From Desulfuromonas sp. CSMB_57 (GTDB taxonomy: Bacteria; Desulfobacterota; Desulfuromonadia; Desulfuromonadales; Syntrophotaleaceae): a stretch of 64,000 nt of DNA. The stretch covers positions 62,001-126,000 of the forward strand of contig NZ_JAFCIY020000022.1 of assembly GCF_020194955.2 (NCBI RefSeq). The letters run 5' to 3'. The notes beneath the pieces were generated by a model. The model made no database searches. It was not told the DNA's origin and saw only the letters and a program-made list of their open reading frames with translations. The translations under genes and the position numbers were made by a program. Shown here piece after piece: positions 32,700 to 43,588 of the stretch. The first letter of the stretch is position 1, and each line of letters starts with the position of its first letter.

Positions 32700-34190
32700 T
32701 CAGCGGTTCCCCGTCCTGCTGGCCGATACCGCCCGTTTGAAGGCCCAGGCTTCGATCTTTTTGATCTGCTCCGCCATGGTGATGGACAGGGGCACGGTAC
32801 GGCCGATAGCCTCCATGACATCCTGCTGGGTCAGGGTTCGGTTTTGGGCCAGGCACTCGAAGACGGCGCTGGCTACGGCCTGTTCGATTTCCGCGCCGGA
32901 AAAGCCCTTGGCCGAGTGCGCCAGCATGGAGAGGGAAAAGTCGTCGGCGGCAAAGCCGCGCCGTTGCAGGTGGATGCGGAAAATGGCCTCACGCTCCGGT
33001 ACCTCCGGCAGGGCCACGTAGAAGATCTCGTCGAACCGACCTTTGCGGAGGATTTCCGCCGGCAGCATTTCGATGGCGTTGGCGGTGGCGGCGACAAACA
33101 CCGCGGCCCGCTTTTCCTGCATCCAGGTGAGGAAATAGCCGAGGACGCGCGATGCGGCTCCACCTTCGGCCTTGAACCCCTGATTGGAAATGCCGGCTTC
33201 AATCTCATCGATCCACAATACGCAGGGCGCCAGGGACTCCGCGGTTCGCAGCGCCTGCCGCAGGCTGCTTTCCGGCGATCCGTAGGTGCCCTCGTAGACG
33301 GTCGCCATGTCCAATCTTACCAGCGGCAGGCGCCAGCGGGCGGCGATGGCCTTGACGAACAGGCTTTTGCCGCAGCCGCTGATGCCCATGATCAGGACCC
33401 CTTTGGGCAGGTTGCGACCGGCGGCCAGATCATCGGCGCCGAAGGCCCGCTCCCGTTTGGCCAACCACTCCTTGAGATTTTCCATGCCCCCCACCTGCGC
33501 CGCGGCGGGATCGTTGTCGACGAATTCCATGATGCCGGTCTTCTGCAGGATCTGCTTTTTGGTCCGGAACAGGGAAGCGACCAGTTGGTCCAATTGGGCT
33601 TCGCGCTGCAGGCGGGTCAGGCGCATGGCATGGCGCAGATCGGACAGATCCAGCCCCTGGGTTGCCAGCACCAGGCGATCGATATCCGCACTGCTCTGCA
33701 CGATTTTCTGCAGCAGCGGATCCTTGTCGCGGCGTTCCTGAAAAAAACTCCGGAGTTCGGCCCGATCCGGCAGGGCATGTTCGAAGAGCAGAAAAGACTT
33801 CTCCAGAGCGCCGGGCAGGTTGGCCTCGTGGCCCAGGAAAATGAAGGTTTTGGGGGCATCGCCGGGCTGGTCGGCGGCCTCGAGGAGGAGACGCTGCAGA
33901 TAGGGCTGGTCGTGCCAGAACCAGTGCATGTCCTTAAAGACGAACACCCGCCGCCCGGTTTGCGCCAAGGCCCAGTTCAAAGCCGCCAGAGGCTCTTTGG
34001 TTTCGGCCACTTCGGGAAAACCACGGGTGCAGGTCCAGGTCACGGGCTCGGGCAGGGACGGCAGCCCCTGGCGCATGCAGCGGGCAATCAGTTCTTCGCT
34101 GCGGGCTTCGTTGGCGGTGCGCAGAAAAAGCAACGGAGCGCCGGCGGCGATCTGTCGCGCCAGGGTGGCGGCATCGATGGGTTCCTGCAT
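32700..34190 (-). CDS. AAA+ ATPase, Ycf46-like
   Basis: 496 residues from MQEPIDAATLARQIAAGAPL, with AGGAG 8 nt upstream. The N-terminal ~230 residues are helical and typical of Ycf46-type proteins (RVFVFKDMHWFW, FLGHEANLPGALEKSF). The AAA+ module follows: Walker A GISGCGKS (268-275), Walker B CVLWIDEIE (near 322), an arginine-finger region ILRKGRFDEIFYVALPE, and sensor 2 in the GFSGAEIEQAV lid. Ycf46-like proteins are linked to carbon or photosynthesis regulation in cyanobacteria; the role in this type of organism is unknown. It converges with the lipoprotein gene. Confidence 0.85.
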   Translation of the reverse strand: MQEPIDAATLARQIAAGAPLLFLRTANEARSEELIARCMRQGLPSLPEPVTWTCTRGFPEVAETKEPLAALNWALAQTGRRVFVFKDMHWFWHDQPYLQRLLLEAADQPGDAPKTFIFLGHEANLPGALEKSFLLFEHALPDRAELRSFFQERRDKDPLLQKIVQSSADIDRLVLATQGLDLSDLRHAMRLTRLQREAQLDQLVASLFRTKKQILQKTGIMEFVDNDPAAAQVGGMENLKEWLAKRERAFGADDLAAGRNLPKGVLIMGISGCGKSLFVKAIAARWRLPLVRLDMATVYEGTYGSPESSLRQALRTAESLAPCVLWIDEIEAGISNQGFKAEGGAASRVLGYFLTWMQEKRAAVFVAATANAIEMLPAEILRKGRFDEIFYVALPEVPEREAIFRIHLQRRGFAADDFSLSMLAHSAKGFSGAEIEQAVASAVFECLAQNRTLTQQDVMEAIGRTVPLSITMAEQIKKIEAWAFKRAVSASRTGNR

Positions 34191-34593
34191 GGACTTTCTC
34201 CTGGCAAGAGGCGAGAGGAAGCGTGGGAAAACGCACCATAACCTAATGGTCGGCAAATGTCCATGCGAGCCCCGCTAAGCCGCTGGCCGGAGCTGCTGAG
34301 TTTTCTTGCATTATCGGCTGAAATACGCTAGTTTCCGTGCGGAAAAGGCCTGTCGTGCCGTGCTGCAGCCCGGTTTGGCGGTGGCCGGTCGGGGGCCTCC
34401 GTGTCTCGCCCCGAAAAGGGCTGTTTGCCGATCCGATTGGTTTCTCCCACGGTTCCGAATCCGCCTGTCAGGCGGCCAACCAAGGCCCGGCGCCCATGCC
34501 GGGGGTGTTGGCGGGATCGGTCCCTGTCGACAGCAGGCGGTTCGGTCATGAGGCATTGCCCATTGCACACACTTGTCACCACTCGAGGATTCC
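34191..34593. other. Divergent intergenic region upstream of proS
   Basis: About 400 bp between the AAA+ ATPase start and proS. No convincing gene, T-box or clear promoter pair was recognised; only short overlapping frames without ribosome binding sites. Confidence 0.5.
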
Positions 34594-36306
34594 ATGCGCT
34601 ATTCGGACTATCTGTTGCCCACCCTCAAGGAAACTCCGGCCGATGCCGAGGTCATCAGTCATCAGCTCATGCTGCGGGCGGGAATGATTCGCAAACTGGC
34701 GGCAGGCATCTATAATTATCTGCCCATGGGTTTGCGGGCCGTCCGCAAGGTCGAACAGATCGTTCGCGAGGAGATGAACCGTGCCGGGGCCATCGAACTG
34801 CTGATGCCCATGGTCGTGCCGGCGGAGCTGTGGCAGGAGTCGGGGCGCTGGGAGCAGTATGGCAAGGAGTTGTTGCGTTTTACCGATCGCAAGGAATCCG
34901 ATTTCTGTCTCGGCCCGACCCATGAGGAAGTGATTACCGATCTGGTGCGGGGCACGGTGCGTTCCTACCGCCAACTGCCCCTCAATCTGTACCAGATACA
35001 GAGCAAGTTCCGGGATGAAATCCGGCCGCGGTTCGGTCTCATGCGCGGCCGCGAGTTTATCATGAAGGATGCCTATTCCTTCGACTTGGACGAGGCCGGC
35101 GCCGATCTGGCCTATGAAAAGATGTATCAGGCCTATCGGCGCATCTTCGAACGCTGCGGTCTGAAATTCAGGGCGGTCGAGGCCGACACCGGCAATATCG
35201 GCGGCAGTTCTTCCCACGAGTTCATGGTGCTGGCGGAGTCCGGGGAAGATGCTATTGTTTCATGCAGCGGTTGCGAATACGCGGCCAATGTGGAGAAAGC
35301 CGAATTGGCGGCCGGAACACCATCCTTTTCGGAACCGCAGACCGAATTGGTCAAGGTTCCCACTCCGGGGCGTCGCACCATCGAAGAGGTGGCGGCCTTT
35401 CTGCGGGTCGGGGTCGACCGGTTGGTTAAAACGCTCATCGTCCAGACCGATGGCGGCGAAATCCTGGCGGTGCTGTTGCGCGGCGATCACGAGTTGAACG
35501 ACATCAAACTTTGCCGTCTGCTGGGATGCAATGAAGTGCAGTTGGCCGATGACGAAACCGTATCCCGGACCACCGGTGCGCCGGTTGGATTTGCCGGGCC
35601 CATCGGCCTCAAACTGCGGGTGCTGGCGGACCATGCGGTGGCCGGAATGGTCGATTTCATCACCGGCGCCAACCAGGACGACATGCATTTTACCGGGGTC
35701 AGTTGGGGTCGTGATTGTGCCGCGCCGACCTTCGCCGATTTGCGATTGGCCAAGGCCGGCGATGCCTGTCCGCGTTGCGGTGCGTCCCTGGAGTTGTGGC
35801 GTGGCATCGAGGTAGGGCATGTTTTCAAGCTCGGTACCAAGTATTCCGCCGCCCTCGGGGCGACGGTGCTGGACGATCAGGGCCAGGAGCGGGAACTGTT
35901 CATGGGCTGTTACGGCATCGGCGTCGGCCGGACCGTCGCCGCGGCCATCGAACAGAACCACGACCGGAACGGCATCGTGTTTCCGCTGCCCATCGCCCCT
36001 TTCCAGGTGTTGATCACCGTGGTCAATCCCCGCGAGGAAGAGGTGCTGGCGGCGGCCAACGATCTGTATCGGCAACTCGAGGCGGCGGGAATCGAAGTGC
36101 TCCTGGACGATCGGGATGAACGGCCGGGCAGCAAATTCAAGGATGCCGACCTGATTGGCATTCCCCTGCGAGTAACCGTCGGCAGTCGGGGGTTGGCGGA
36201 GGGCGCGGTGGAACTGCAGGAGCGGGCCTCCGGACAGCGGACCATGCTGCCGATGGCCGATGCGGCGCGGTTGCTGGCCGAGCAGGTGCGCGCCGTCCTC
36301 GGCTGA
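34594..36306 (+). CDS. proS: Prolyl-tRNA synthetase (bacterial type, with editing domain)
   Basis: 570 residues from [20 protein letters not shown], with CGAGGA just upstream. Class II catalytic motifs are present: motif 2 around [26 protein letters not shown] (about 140-165) and motif 3 [17 protein letters not shown] (about 440-456). Between them sits the insertion/editing domain (about 225-410, including CSGCEY and CPRCG pairs), as in bacterial-type ProRS. The C-terminal anticodon-binding domain ends near 565. The enzyme charges tRNA-Pro. It heads a plus-strand run of genes through rlmB. Confidence 0.96.
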   Translation: MRYSDYLLPTLKETPADAEVISHQLMLRAGMIRKLAAGIYNYLPMGLRAVRKVEQIVREEMNRAGAIELLMPMVVPAELWQESGRWEQYGKELLRFTDRKESDFCLGPTHEEVITDLVRGTVRSYRQLPLNLYQIQSKFRDEIRPRFGLMRGREFIMKDAYSFDLDEAGADLAYEKMYQAYRRIFERCGLKFRAVEADTGNIGGSSSHEFMVLAESGEDAIVSCSGCEYAANVEKAELAAGTPSFSEPQTELVKVPTPGRRTIEEVAAFLRVGVDRLVKTLIVQTDGGEILAVLLRGDHELNDIKLCRLLGCNEVQLADDETVSRTTGAPVGFAGPIGLKLRVLADHAVAGMVDFITGANQDDMHFTGVSWGRDCAAPTFADLRLAKAGDACPRCGASLELWRGIEVGHVFKLGTKYSAALGATVLDDQGQERELFMGCYGIGVGRTVAAAIEQNHDRNGIVFPLPIAPFQVLITVVNPREEEVLAAANDLYRQLEAAGIEVLLDDRDERPGSKFKDADLIGIPLRVTVGSRGLAEGAVELQERASGQRTMLPMADAARLLAEQVRAVLG

Positions 36307-36368
36307 GGGGGGGCCGGCGACAGGATGGGTGGCCGGAACCTGGGGCTGGGCAGAATACGGGACAGGCT

Positions 36369-37604
36369 ATGAATAAAATCAATATCGACGGCAGCGGGCG
36401 CCTGGAACTGCCCCTTTACGTTTTCAAAGAGTTGGGTAATACGCCTCTGGAGCTGGTGTGTCACTCCAATGCCCACCTGCTGTTTTCCAATGTCGACAGC
36501 GGCTTTCAACTGGCCGGGGTTTTGGGGGAAATCGCCGTAGTCGATATTCTCTCCTTCCTGAACATGTTCCGAAAGACCGGGCAACTGGTATTCAACCTGC
36601 AGGGCGGCCGTAAGATTGTCGGTTTCCAGCAGGGGGAGATCGTCAGCGCCGACAGCACCTTTCCGGACGAGGATATCTGCGCCATCCTCGTTGAGCAAGG
36701 CAAGCTGGAGTTGGAGCGGTTGCCCAAGCTGCGGCAATTGGTGGCGAACCAGGGCGGTTGCGGCCGGATTTTGGTGGAAAAGGGCCTGATTGCCGCCAAG
36801 GATTTGTGGCTGGCCACCCGGTTGCAAGTGGAGACCATCGTTTTTAACCTGTTCGGTCAGAATCAGGGCACCTTCTTTTTCCTGGAGAAGGAACCGGAAA
36901 AGGAAAAAATGGTGCGCCTGTCCATGAATGCCCAGAATCTGATCATGGAAGGCCTGCGACGGGTCGATGAACGGGCCCTTTTCATGCGTCTGATCCGCTC
37001 CTTCGATGCCATCCCCAGGCTGGTGGAAAATGCCGTAGGCGCCGCCACGGAGGAGGAAGCCCGTTTGCTGGCCATTATCGAACCGGGCAACCTCAATGTG
37101 CGCAATGTGCTGCGACGCTGCGGCATGACGGAGTTCGAGGGGTTGCGCCTGCTCTATGAGTTGCTTAACCGAGGTGCGGTGCGCATGGAACCGCCGCCGA
37201 ACATGGCGGTAGCCGGCGATTTGGGCGAAATTTTATTGGTTTTCAATGGCGCCCTGACGGCTCTCTATCGTCGCATCATCGTTAAGAATCCTCGTTTCAA
37301 CGAGGAGGTCAACCACTTCCTGCTGGCCATGCCGGCGCCCTTTTCCCTGGTTTTCCAGGATGCGGAGTTGCGTGAGGACGGGGCGGTGGACGGCCGCCGG
37401 GTGCTGAGCAACCTGGCCGGGATGCAGGACCAGGATAAGCGACGGTTGCTCGCGGAAGCCTTGAGCGAGTTGATCTATATGGAGTGCATGGCGGCCCAGC
37501 GCGATCTGGATAGCGCGGAAGCGGCCAAGCTGATTCAGAAAGTGCAGGAAGTTCCCCGGCGGGTGAAAAAACTGCTGGTTAAAAAACAGTTTTCCGAAGG
37601 CTAG
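36369..37604 (+). CDS. DUF4388 (PATAN) domain protein
   Basis: 411 residues. An N-terminal ~40-residue segment (MNKINIDGSGRLELPLYVF, AbrB-like in flavour) is followed by a PATAN/DUF4388 domain (about 50-160: DILSFLNMFRKTGQLVFNLQGGRKIVGFQQGEIVSA). A helical C-terminal region has a winged-helix-like stretch (NVRNVLRRCGMTEFEGLRLLYELLNRGAV). PATAN domains occur in gliding-motility, pili and c-di-GMP-linked proteins (family knowledge). It sits between proS and pyrF with short gaps. Function in this genome is not known. Confidence 0.8.
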   Translation: MNKINIDGSGRLELPLYVFKELGNTPLELVCHSNAHLLFSNVDSGFQLAGVLGEIAVVDILSFLNMFRKTGQLVFNLQGGRKIVGFQQGEIVSADSTFPDEDICAILVEQGKLELERLPKLRQLVANQGGCGRILVEKGLIAAKDLWLATRLQVETIVFNLFGQNQGTFFFLEKEPEKEKMVRLSMNAQNLIMEGLRRVDERALFMRLIRSFDAIPRLVENAVGAATEEEARLLAIIEPGNLNVRNVLRRCGMTEFEGLRLLYELLNRGAVRMEPPPNMAVAGDLGEILLVFNGALTALYRRIIVKNPRFNEEVNHFLLAMPAPFSLVFQDAELREDGAVDGRRVLSNLAGMQDQDKRRLLAEALSELIYMECMAAQRDLDSAEAAKLIQKVQEVPRRVKKLLVKKQFSEG

Positions 37605-37608
37605 AATA

Positions 37609-38340
37609 ATGATTCAAGATGCTCGAGAACGTCTGATCTTTGCCCTGGACGTGGACAGCCTTGACGAAGCCGGTCGCTGGGTACGTTTGCTGCGCGACCA
37701 GGTCGGCATCTTCAAGGTCGGCAAGCAACTGTTCACCCGCTGCGGCCCGGACGTGGTGCGCATGATCCGGGAGCAGGGCGGTGAGGTTTTTCTGGATCTC
37801 AAATTCCACGATATCCCCAATACCGTGGCCTGCGCGGCGGTGGAGGCCGGCCGGTTGGGGGTAAGGATGTTCAATGTTCACGCCTTGGGCGGAGCCGCCA
37901 TGATGGAACAGGCGGCCGCTGCGGTGAAGGAACAGGCTGCCGGCGGTTCGGCCAAGGCGCTGCTGCTTGGCGTCACGATTCTCACTTCCTCCAGCGATAT
38001 GACTTTGCGCGAAGTCGGCATCGAGCGACCCGTTTCCGAAATGGTGCCGCTGCTGGCCTCCCTGGCCTGCCGCTCCGGTCTCGACGGGGTGGTGGCCTCG
38101 CCCCTTGAAGTCGGGCTGATCCGGCAATTGTGCGGTCCGGATTTCGCCATCGTAACGCCCGGGGTGCGCCCCGATTTTGCGGCCCGGAACGATCAGTGCC
38201 GCACCATGACGCCGGCCGGGGCCATCGCCGCCGGCGCCGATTACCTGGTGGTGGGGCGACCCATCTCCCAAGCCCCGGATCCGCTGGAAGCCGCGGAGCG
38301 CATCGTGGCGGAAATGGCTGCCGCCCTTGAAGGGCGCTGA
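37609..38340 (+). CDS. pyrF: Orotidine 5'-phosphate decarboxylase
   Basis: 243 residues. The TIM-barrel active site LDLKFHDIPNTV carries Asp63, Lys65 and Asp68; FALDVDS lies near the start, and the C-terminal phosphate grip TPGVRPD is followed by ADYLVVGRPI. This is the last step of UMP synthesis. The ATG is 4 nt after the stop of the PATAN gene. The TGA stop overlaps the ATG of rlmB by one base (TGATG), so the two are coupled. Confidence 0.96.
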   Translation: MIQDARERLIFALDVDSLDEAGRWVRLLRDQVGIFKVGKQLFTRCGPDVVRMIREQGGEVFLDLKFHDIPNTVACAAVEAGRLGVRMFNVHALGGAAMMEQAAAAVKEQAAGGSAKALLLGVTILTSSSDMTLREVGIERPVSEMVPLLASLACRSGLDGVVASPLEVGLIRQLCGPDFAIVTPGVRPDFAARNDQCRTMTPAGAIAAGADYLVVGRPISQAPDPLEAAERIVAEMAAALEGR

Positions 38341-39095
38341 TGGCCACCCTGGAGCTCATCTACGGCATCAATCCGGTGGTTGAAGCCCTCGCCGGGCGGC
38401 ATCGCCGCCCCGTGGAACTGCTGGTCGCGGAAGGTCCTTCGCCGCGCCTGCAGGAGTTGCTGCGAGCGGCCGAGGTTGGCGGGGTGACGGTGCGGCGCGT
38501 GGAGCGTCGCGAGTTGGATCGTTGCGCCGGTCACGGCCGTCATCAGGGCGTGGCGCTTAAGGTTGAGCCCTTTGCCTACCAGGACCTCGAAGACGCTCTG
38601 CAGGCCTGGCGCGACTCGGGTGGACCGGCTCTGTTCCTGGTGCTGGACGGCATTACCGATCCGCACAACCTGGGAGCGCTGTTGCGTACGGCCGAGGCGG
38701 CGGGCTGCCACGGTGTCATCGTGCCGAAGGACCGGGCCTGCCCGGTCACGGCCGTGGTGGACAAGACCTCCGCCGGGGCGCTGGCCCATATCCGACTTTG
38801 CCAGGTGACCAATCTGGCCCGCTGTCTGGACCAGCTCAAGCAGGCCGGGGTCTGGGTGTACGGCCTGGCCGGGGAAGTGGGGGCGCAACCCCTTCATGCC
38901 GCCGATCTGACCGGGCACGTTGCCTTGGTGGTCGGCAGTGAAGGCAGCGGGTTGCGGCCCAACGTACGCAGCCACTGCGATGCCCTGCTCGCCATTCCCA
39001 TGCGCGGGTCCGTGGCGTCCCTCAACGCCTCGGTAGCTGCGGGAATCGCCCTGTTCGAGTGCGTGCGGCAGCAAAGTTCCATGGCCGCCGGCTGA
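38340..39095 (+). CDS. rlmB: 23S rRNA (guanosine-2'-O)-methyltransferase RlmB
   Basis: 251 residues. An N-terminal L30e-like RNA-binding domain (IYGINPVVEALAGRHRRPVELLV) precedes a SPOUT catalytic domain with motif 1 DGITDPHNLGALLRTAEA, motif 2 LVVGSEGSGLRP and motif 3 IPMRGSVASLNASVAAGI. It methylates G2251 of 23S rRNA in E. coli. It is translationally coupled to pyrF and is the last protein gene before the tRNA-tuf operon. RlmB and TrmH-type enzymes are close relatives; length and the N-terminal domain favour RlmB. Confidence 0.9.
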   Translation: MATLELIYGINPVVEALAGRHRRPVELLVAEGPSPRLQELLRAAEVGGVTVRRVERRELDRCAGHGRHQGVALKVEPFAYQDLEDALQAWRDSGGPALFLVLDGITDPHNLGALLRTAEAAGCHGVIVPKDRACPVTAVVDKTSAGALAHIRLCQVTNLARCLDQLKQAGVWVYGLAGEVGAQPLHAADLTGHVALVVGSEGSGLRPNVRSHCDALLAIPMRGSVASLNASVAAGIALFECVRQQSSMAAG

Positions 39096-39142
39096 CACGT
39101 TGCATCGAACGCATCGTGACCGGAGGTGGTTGCAGAAACAGG

Positions 39143-39172
39143 TTGACAAGCACCGGCCTCCGGATCTATACA
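39143..39172 (+). promoter_or_regulatory. Upstream candidate promoter of the tRNA-tuf operon
   Basis: TTGACA (39143-39148), 18-nt spacer, TATACA (39167-39172). It would start near 39180. Confidence 0.45.
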
Positions 39173-39208
39173 TGCGCAAGTCACGCCGCCGGGCCATGCA
39201 TTTTGTGC

Positions 39209-39237
39209 TTGCATTTTACGGTCGATGGGTTTATAAA
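39209..39237 (+). promoter_or_regulatory. Main candidate promoter of the tRNA-tuf operon
   Basis: TTGCAT (39209-39214), 17-nt spacer, TATAAA (39232-39237). The predicted start near 39244 is about 10 nt before the first tRNA. Confidence 0.65.
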
Positions 39238-39253
39238 GCCCATCTGTGCTTGG

Positions 39254-39329
39254 GCTGGCGTAGCTCAACAGGTAGAGCAGCTGACTTGTAATCAGCAGGT
39301 TGCGGGTTCAATTCCTGTCGCCAGCTCCA
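39254..39329 (+). tRNA. tRNA-Thr (anticodon TGT)
   Basis: Full cloverleaf: acceptor GCTGGCG pairs with CGCCAGC, D arm TAGCTC...GAGC, anticodon stem GCTGA/TCAGC with loop CTTGTAA, T arm GGTTCAATTCC. CCA is encoded. First of four tRNAs ahead of tuf1. Confidence 0.95.
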
Positions 39330-39375
39330 GAAGCAAGGGGAGCAATCCTCTTTGACAATAAAAAGCGCATCTCCT

Positions 39376-39460
39376 GGAGGGGTTCCCGAGCGGCCAAAGG
39401 GATCAGACTGTAAATCTGACGTCGTAGACTTCGGAGGTTCGAATCCTCCCCCCTCCACCA
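39376..39460 (+). tRNA. tRNA-Tyr (anticodon GTA)
   Basis: Class II tRNA of 85 nt with a long variable arm (GTCGTAGACTTC). Acceptor GGAGGGG pairs with CCCCTCC; anticodon loop CTGTAAA; T loop GTTCGAATC; CCA encoded. Confidence 0.95.
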
Positions 39461-39579
39461 TTTAAATACTTGCCGGATGATGTCGCGGTTGCAGGATGCC
39501 AGGAGGCAAAAGCCAGACGGACTGGACCTGTGGCGCGGATGAGTCCAAAAGATGTTTCAGAACGGAATGTGCTGTCAGG

Positions 39580-39656
39580 GCGGGAGTAGCTCAGTTGGCT
39601 AGAGCATCAGCCTTCCAAGCTGAGGGTCGCGGGTTCGAATCCCGTTTCCCGCTCCA
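39580..39656 (+). tRNA. tRNA-Gly (anticodon TCC)
   Basis: Acceptor GCGGGAG pairs with TTCCCGC (one G-T). Anticodon stem TCAGC/GCTGA with loop CTTCCAA. T arm GGGTTCGAATCCC; CCA encoded. Confidence 0.95.
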
Positions 39657-39694
39657 GATTATAGGCCGATTCCGCGCGGTTGCAGGTGAATTAA

Positions 39695-39770
<76 letters not shown>

Positions 39771-39873
39771 TTTACGGCAACGGCGATTTTTGCGTTTACA
39801 TTCCCCGGTACCGTCGACCTTGTGCGGCGGCCAACGAAAAAGCACTTAATCGCATAAAGGGAGGTTGATCAAG

Positions 39874-41064
<1,191 letters not shown>

Positions 41065-41124
41065 TAGCCTGGACGGACTTGCTTCGCCCGCCGCCGGCGG
41101 GCGAAGCGGTTAAGGAACGGATCT

Positions 41125-41274
41125 ATGCGGGACATCATCACTCTGGCATGCACCGAGTGCAAGCAGCGTAACTACACGACGACAAAAAACAAAAAAACCA
41201 AGCCTGAGCGTCTCGAGTTCAGCAAGTACTGCCGTTTCTGCAAGAAGCACACTGCGCATCGGGAAACGAAGTAG
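41125..41274 (+). CDS. rpmG: Ribosomal protein L33
   Basis: 49 residues ([20 protein letters not shown] to [10 protein letters not shown]). CTEC and CRFC pairs form a zinc site, so this is the zinc-binding form of L33, a large-subunit protein near the E site. AAGGAA lies about 9 nt before the ATG. It sits between tuf1 and tRNA-Trp, a common order. Confidence 0.95.
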   Translation: MRDIITLACTECKQRNYTTTKNKKTKPERLEFSKYCRFCKKHTAHRETK

Positions 41275-41328
41275 TCATCAATACGACTGACACGGGGGCG
41301 CTCGCGCGCCAAGTCAGTTTCGACGTGC

Positions 41329-41405
41329 AGGCCAGTAGCTCTAATGGCTAGAGCACCGGTCTCCAAAACCGGGTGTTGGGGGTTCGAGTCCCTCCTGGCC
41401 TGCCA
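41329..41405 (+). tRNA. tRNA-Trp (anticodon CCA)
   Basis: Acceptor AGGCCAG pairs with CTGGCCT. Anticodon stem CCGGT/ACCGG with loop CTCCAAA. T arm GGGGTTCGAGTCCC-like; CCA encoded. It lies immediately upstream of secE. Confidence 0.95.
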
Positions 41406-41429
41406 TTTTCATATCGCATTGGAGTGCCC

Positions 41430-41618
41430 GTGATCGGCAAATGCATTGATTTTCTCCGCCATGTCAGAACCGAGCTCGGCAAGGTGACCTGGCCGACACG
41501 GAAAGACGCCTACGGATCGACCTGCGCGGTCATTGTGCTGGTACTGATCATGGCGGTCTTTTTATGGGCTGTCGATTTGCTGTTGTCGACGGGGATCAAG
41601 ACGCTGCTTGGCGGCTAG
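41430..41618 (+). CDS. secE: Preprotein translocase subunit SecE
   Basis: 62 residues starting at GTG 41430 (GGAG 5 nt upstream). FLRHVRTELGKVTWPTRKDA is the conserved amphipathic and cytosolic hinge segment of short SecE proteins, followed by one membrane helix (CAVIVLVLIMAVFLWAVDLLL). It clamps SecY in the SecYEG channel. A longer frame runs back into the tRNA-Trp gene and is not coding. nusG follows 19 nt later. Confidence 0.95.
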   Translation: MIGKCIDFLRHVRTELGKVTWPTRKDAYGSTCAVIVLVLIMAVFLWAVDLLLSTGIKTLLGG

Positions 41619-41637
41619 CGGTGAAAGAAAGCAGAGC

Positions 41638-42171
41638 ATGGGAATGAAGTGGTACGGGGTACATACCTATTCGGGATTTGAGAACAAGGTCAAACTGAAT
41701 CTCGAAGAGCGCATCCGGGCGATGGGGCTAGAGGAGTTGTTCGGCGAAATCCTCATCCCCTCCGAGACGGTCGTGGAGATGAAGAAGGGGGAGAAGAAAA
41801 CCTCCACCCGGAAATTTTTCCCCGGCTACATCCTCGTACAGATGGAATTGAACAACGAAACCTGGCATGTCGTCAAAGATACTCCGAAGGTTACCGGTTT
41901 CGTTGGTGGCGGAGTGACGCCGCCCTCCATTCCCGACGAAGATGTGGCGAAAATCACCGCTCGGATGGAAGAGGATGTCGAACGTCCCAAACCCAAGGTT
42001 GCCTTCGAGGTCGGTGAAACCGTACGCGTGGTCGACGGGCCCTTTCTGAATTTCACCGGTGTGGTGGAAGATGTGAAGCCCGACAAGGGAAAGTTGAAGG
42101 TCATGGTCAGTATTTTCGGCCGTGTAACTCCCGTCGAACTCGAGTTTATACAGGTCGAAAAAACCAGCTGA
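41638..42171 (+). CDS. nusG: Transcription termination/antitermination factor NusG
   Basis: 177 residues from MGMKWYGVHTYSGFENKVKL. The NGN domain (1-115) is followed by a KOW domain (about 122-177) with VGETVRVVDGPFLNFTGVVE. It binds RNA polymerase and couples it to Rho or ribosomal S10. An ATG two codons on (41644) is an alternative start. It lies in the conserved secE-nusG-rplK order. Confidence 0.96.
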   Translation: MGMKWYGVHTYSGFENKVKLNLEERIRAMGLEELFGEILIPSETVVEMKKGEKKTSTRKFFPGYILVQMELNNETWHVVKDTPKVTGFVGGGVTPPSIPDEDVAKITARMEEDVERPKPKVAFEVGETVRVVDGPFLNFTGVVEDVKPDKGKLKVMVSIFGRVTPVELEFIQVEKTS

Positions 42172-42208
42172 CGCTGGCTTATAACGCAATTGTGTCAAGG
42201 AGCTGCTC

Positions 42209-42631
42209 ATGGCCAAAAAGGTTGTTGGAATGATAAAATTGCAGATTCCTGCCGGCAAGGCCAACCCTTCGCCGCCGGTCGGCCCCGCGCTGGGACAGCA
42301 CGGGGTCAACATCATGGAATTCTGCAAGGCGTTCAATGCCAAGACCCAGAATCAGGAAGGGATGATTACGCCGGTAGTGATCACCGTCTACGCGGACCGG
42401 TCATTTTCTTTTATCACCAAAACTCCGCCCGCTGCGGTGCTGTTGTTGAAGGCGGCCAAGATCGACAAAGGGTCCGCGATTCCCAACAAGAACAAGGTCG
42501 GCAAGGTCACCAAGGCCCAGGTTCGGGAAATTGCCGAATTGAAAATGCCCGACCTCAATGCCTTCGATATCGAAGCCGCGGTGCGTACCGTTGAAGGTAC
42601 TGCTCGAAGCATGGGGCTTGAAATCGTCTAA
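42209..42631 (+). CDS. rplK: Ribosomal protein L11
   Basis: 140 residues. The proline-rich N-terminal domain [20 protein letters not shown] is the thiostrepton/EF-G contact surface. The C-terminal RNA-binding domain binds the GTPase-associated region of 23S rRNA. AAGGAG lies upstream of the ATG. It is followed by rplA with a 27-nt gap. Confidence 0.97.
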   Translation: MAKKVVGMIKLQIPAGKANPSPPVGPALGQHGVNIMEFCKAFNAKTQNQEGMITPVVITVYADRSFSFITKTPPAAVLLLKAAKIDKGSAIPNKNKVGKVTKAQVREIAELKMPDLNAFDIEAAVRTVEGTARSMGLEIV

Positions 42632-42658
42632 CTTTCTGGCAGGATCTGGAGAACGCCA

Positions 42659-43360
42659 ATGTCCATAGGAAAGCAGCATAAAGAAGCAAAGGCCAAGATT
42701 GACCGGTCGCGCGCCTATCCCATCGAGGAGGCGGTTGCGCTGGTGAAGGACGCGGCCTACGCCAAATTCGATGAAACCGTTGAAGTGTCCATTCGCCTCG
42801 GGGTCGATCCGCGTAAAGCCGATCAGATGGTTCGCGGCGCGGTAGTCCTTCCCAACGGTCTGGGTAAAACCGTTCGCGTTCTGGTTTTCGCCAAGGGCGA
42901 GAAGGCTCTTGAAGCTCGCGATGCCGGTGCCGACTATGTTGGTGCGGATGATCTGGTCGAAAAAATCCAGGGCGGGTGGTTCGATTTCGATACCGCCATC
43001 GCCACTCCGGACATGATGGGTACCGTCGGCAAGATCGGCCGGTTGCTTGGGCCCCGCGGCTTGATGCCCAACCCCAAGGTCGGTACGGTCACTTTCGAAG
43101 TCGGCCGGGCGGTGTCCGAAGCGAAGTCGGGCAAGGTTGAATACCGGGTGGAGAAAGCCGGGATTGTGCATGCCCCCGTCGGCAAGGCTTCTTTTGAGGT
43201 GGAAAAACTGCAGGAGAATGTCGTTTCTCTGCTGGATGCCCTGATCAAGGCCAAGCCGGCCACCTCGAAGGGCACCTACTTGAAGAAGATTTGCATTACC
43301 AGCACCATGGGACCAGGGGTGGTTGTCGACATTCCCAGTCTGCAGGCCCTGGTCAAGTAA
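42659..43360 (+). CDS. rplA: Ribosomal protein L1
   Basis: 233 residues. The two-domain L1 fold includes [15 protein letters not shown] and the terminal [19 protein letters not shown]. It forms the mobile L1 stalk at the E site and in many bacteria represses its own operon by binding mRNA. A specific L1-binding leader was not resolved here. About 230 nt of leader RNA separate it from rplJ. Confidence 0.97.
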   Translation: MSIGKQHKEAKAKIDRSRAYPIEEAVALVKDAAYAKFDETVEVSIRLGVDPRKADQMVRGAVVLPNGLGKTVRVLVFAKGEKALEARDAGADYVGADDLVEKIQGGWFDFDTAIATPDMMGTVGKIGRLLGPRGLMPNPKVGTVTFEVGRAVSEAKSGKVEYRVEKAGIVHAPVGKASFEVEKLQENVVSLLDALIKAKPATSKGTYLKKICITSTMGPGVVVDIPSLQALVK

Positions 43361-43384
43361 TGGCATTGAGAATAACCATCGCGT

Positions 43385-43416
43385 AGCCGGCCTGCTCAAC
43401 AATGAGCAGGTCGGCT
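43385..43416 (+). promoter_or_regulatory. Stable hairpin between rplA and rplJ
   Basis: 14-base arms (43385-43398 and 43403-43416) with a 4-nt ACAA loop and a single G-T pair. No T-run follows, so it is more likely a processing or pausing element than a terminator. Confidence 0.55.
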
Positions 43417-43439
43417 CATTGCGCCTTATCATAAATCCA

Positions 43440-43500
43440 GGTCAAAGACAGCAGGCACTCCCGTTTAATGGCTTTCGCCGCCTGCCGAGGCCCATGGAAC
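43440..43500 (+). ncRNA. Ribosomal protein L10 leader (cis-regulatory RNA)
   Basis: AAAGACAGCAGGC, then TTTAATGG, then GCCTGCCGAGG, with GCAGGC (43451-43456) pairing with GCCTGC (43480-43485). This is the pattern of the L10 leader that L10(L12)4 binds to repress rplJL translation (family knowledge). It ends about 90 nt before the rplJ ATG. Confidence 0.8.
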
Positions 43501-43588
43501 CGATGGACTATCCCTCGTCTCCCTCTGGGGCCCGTGACTGGAACATTGAGCCACAAGTGGCCGAAATTCTAAGAAAGGAGGAGAGACG

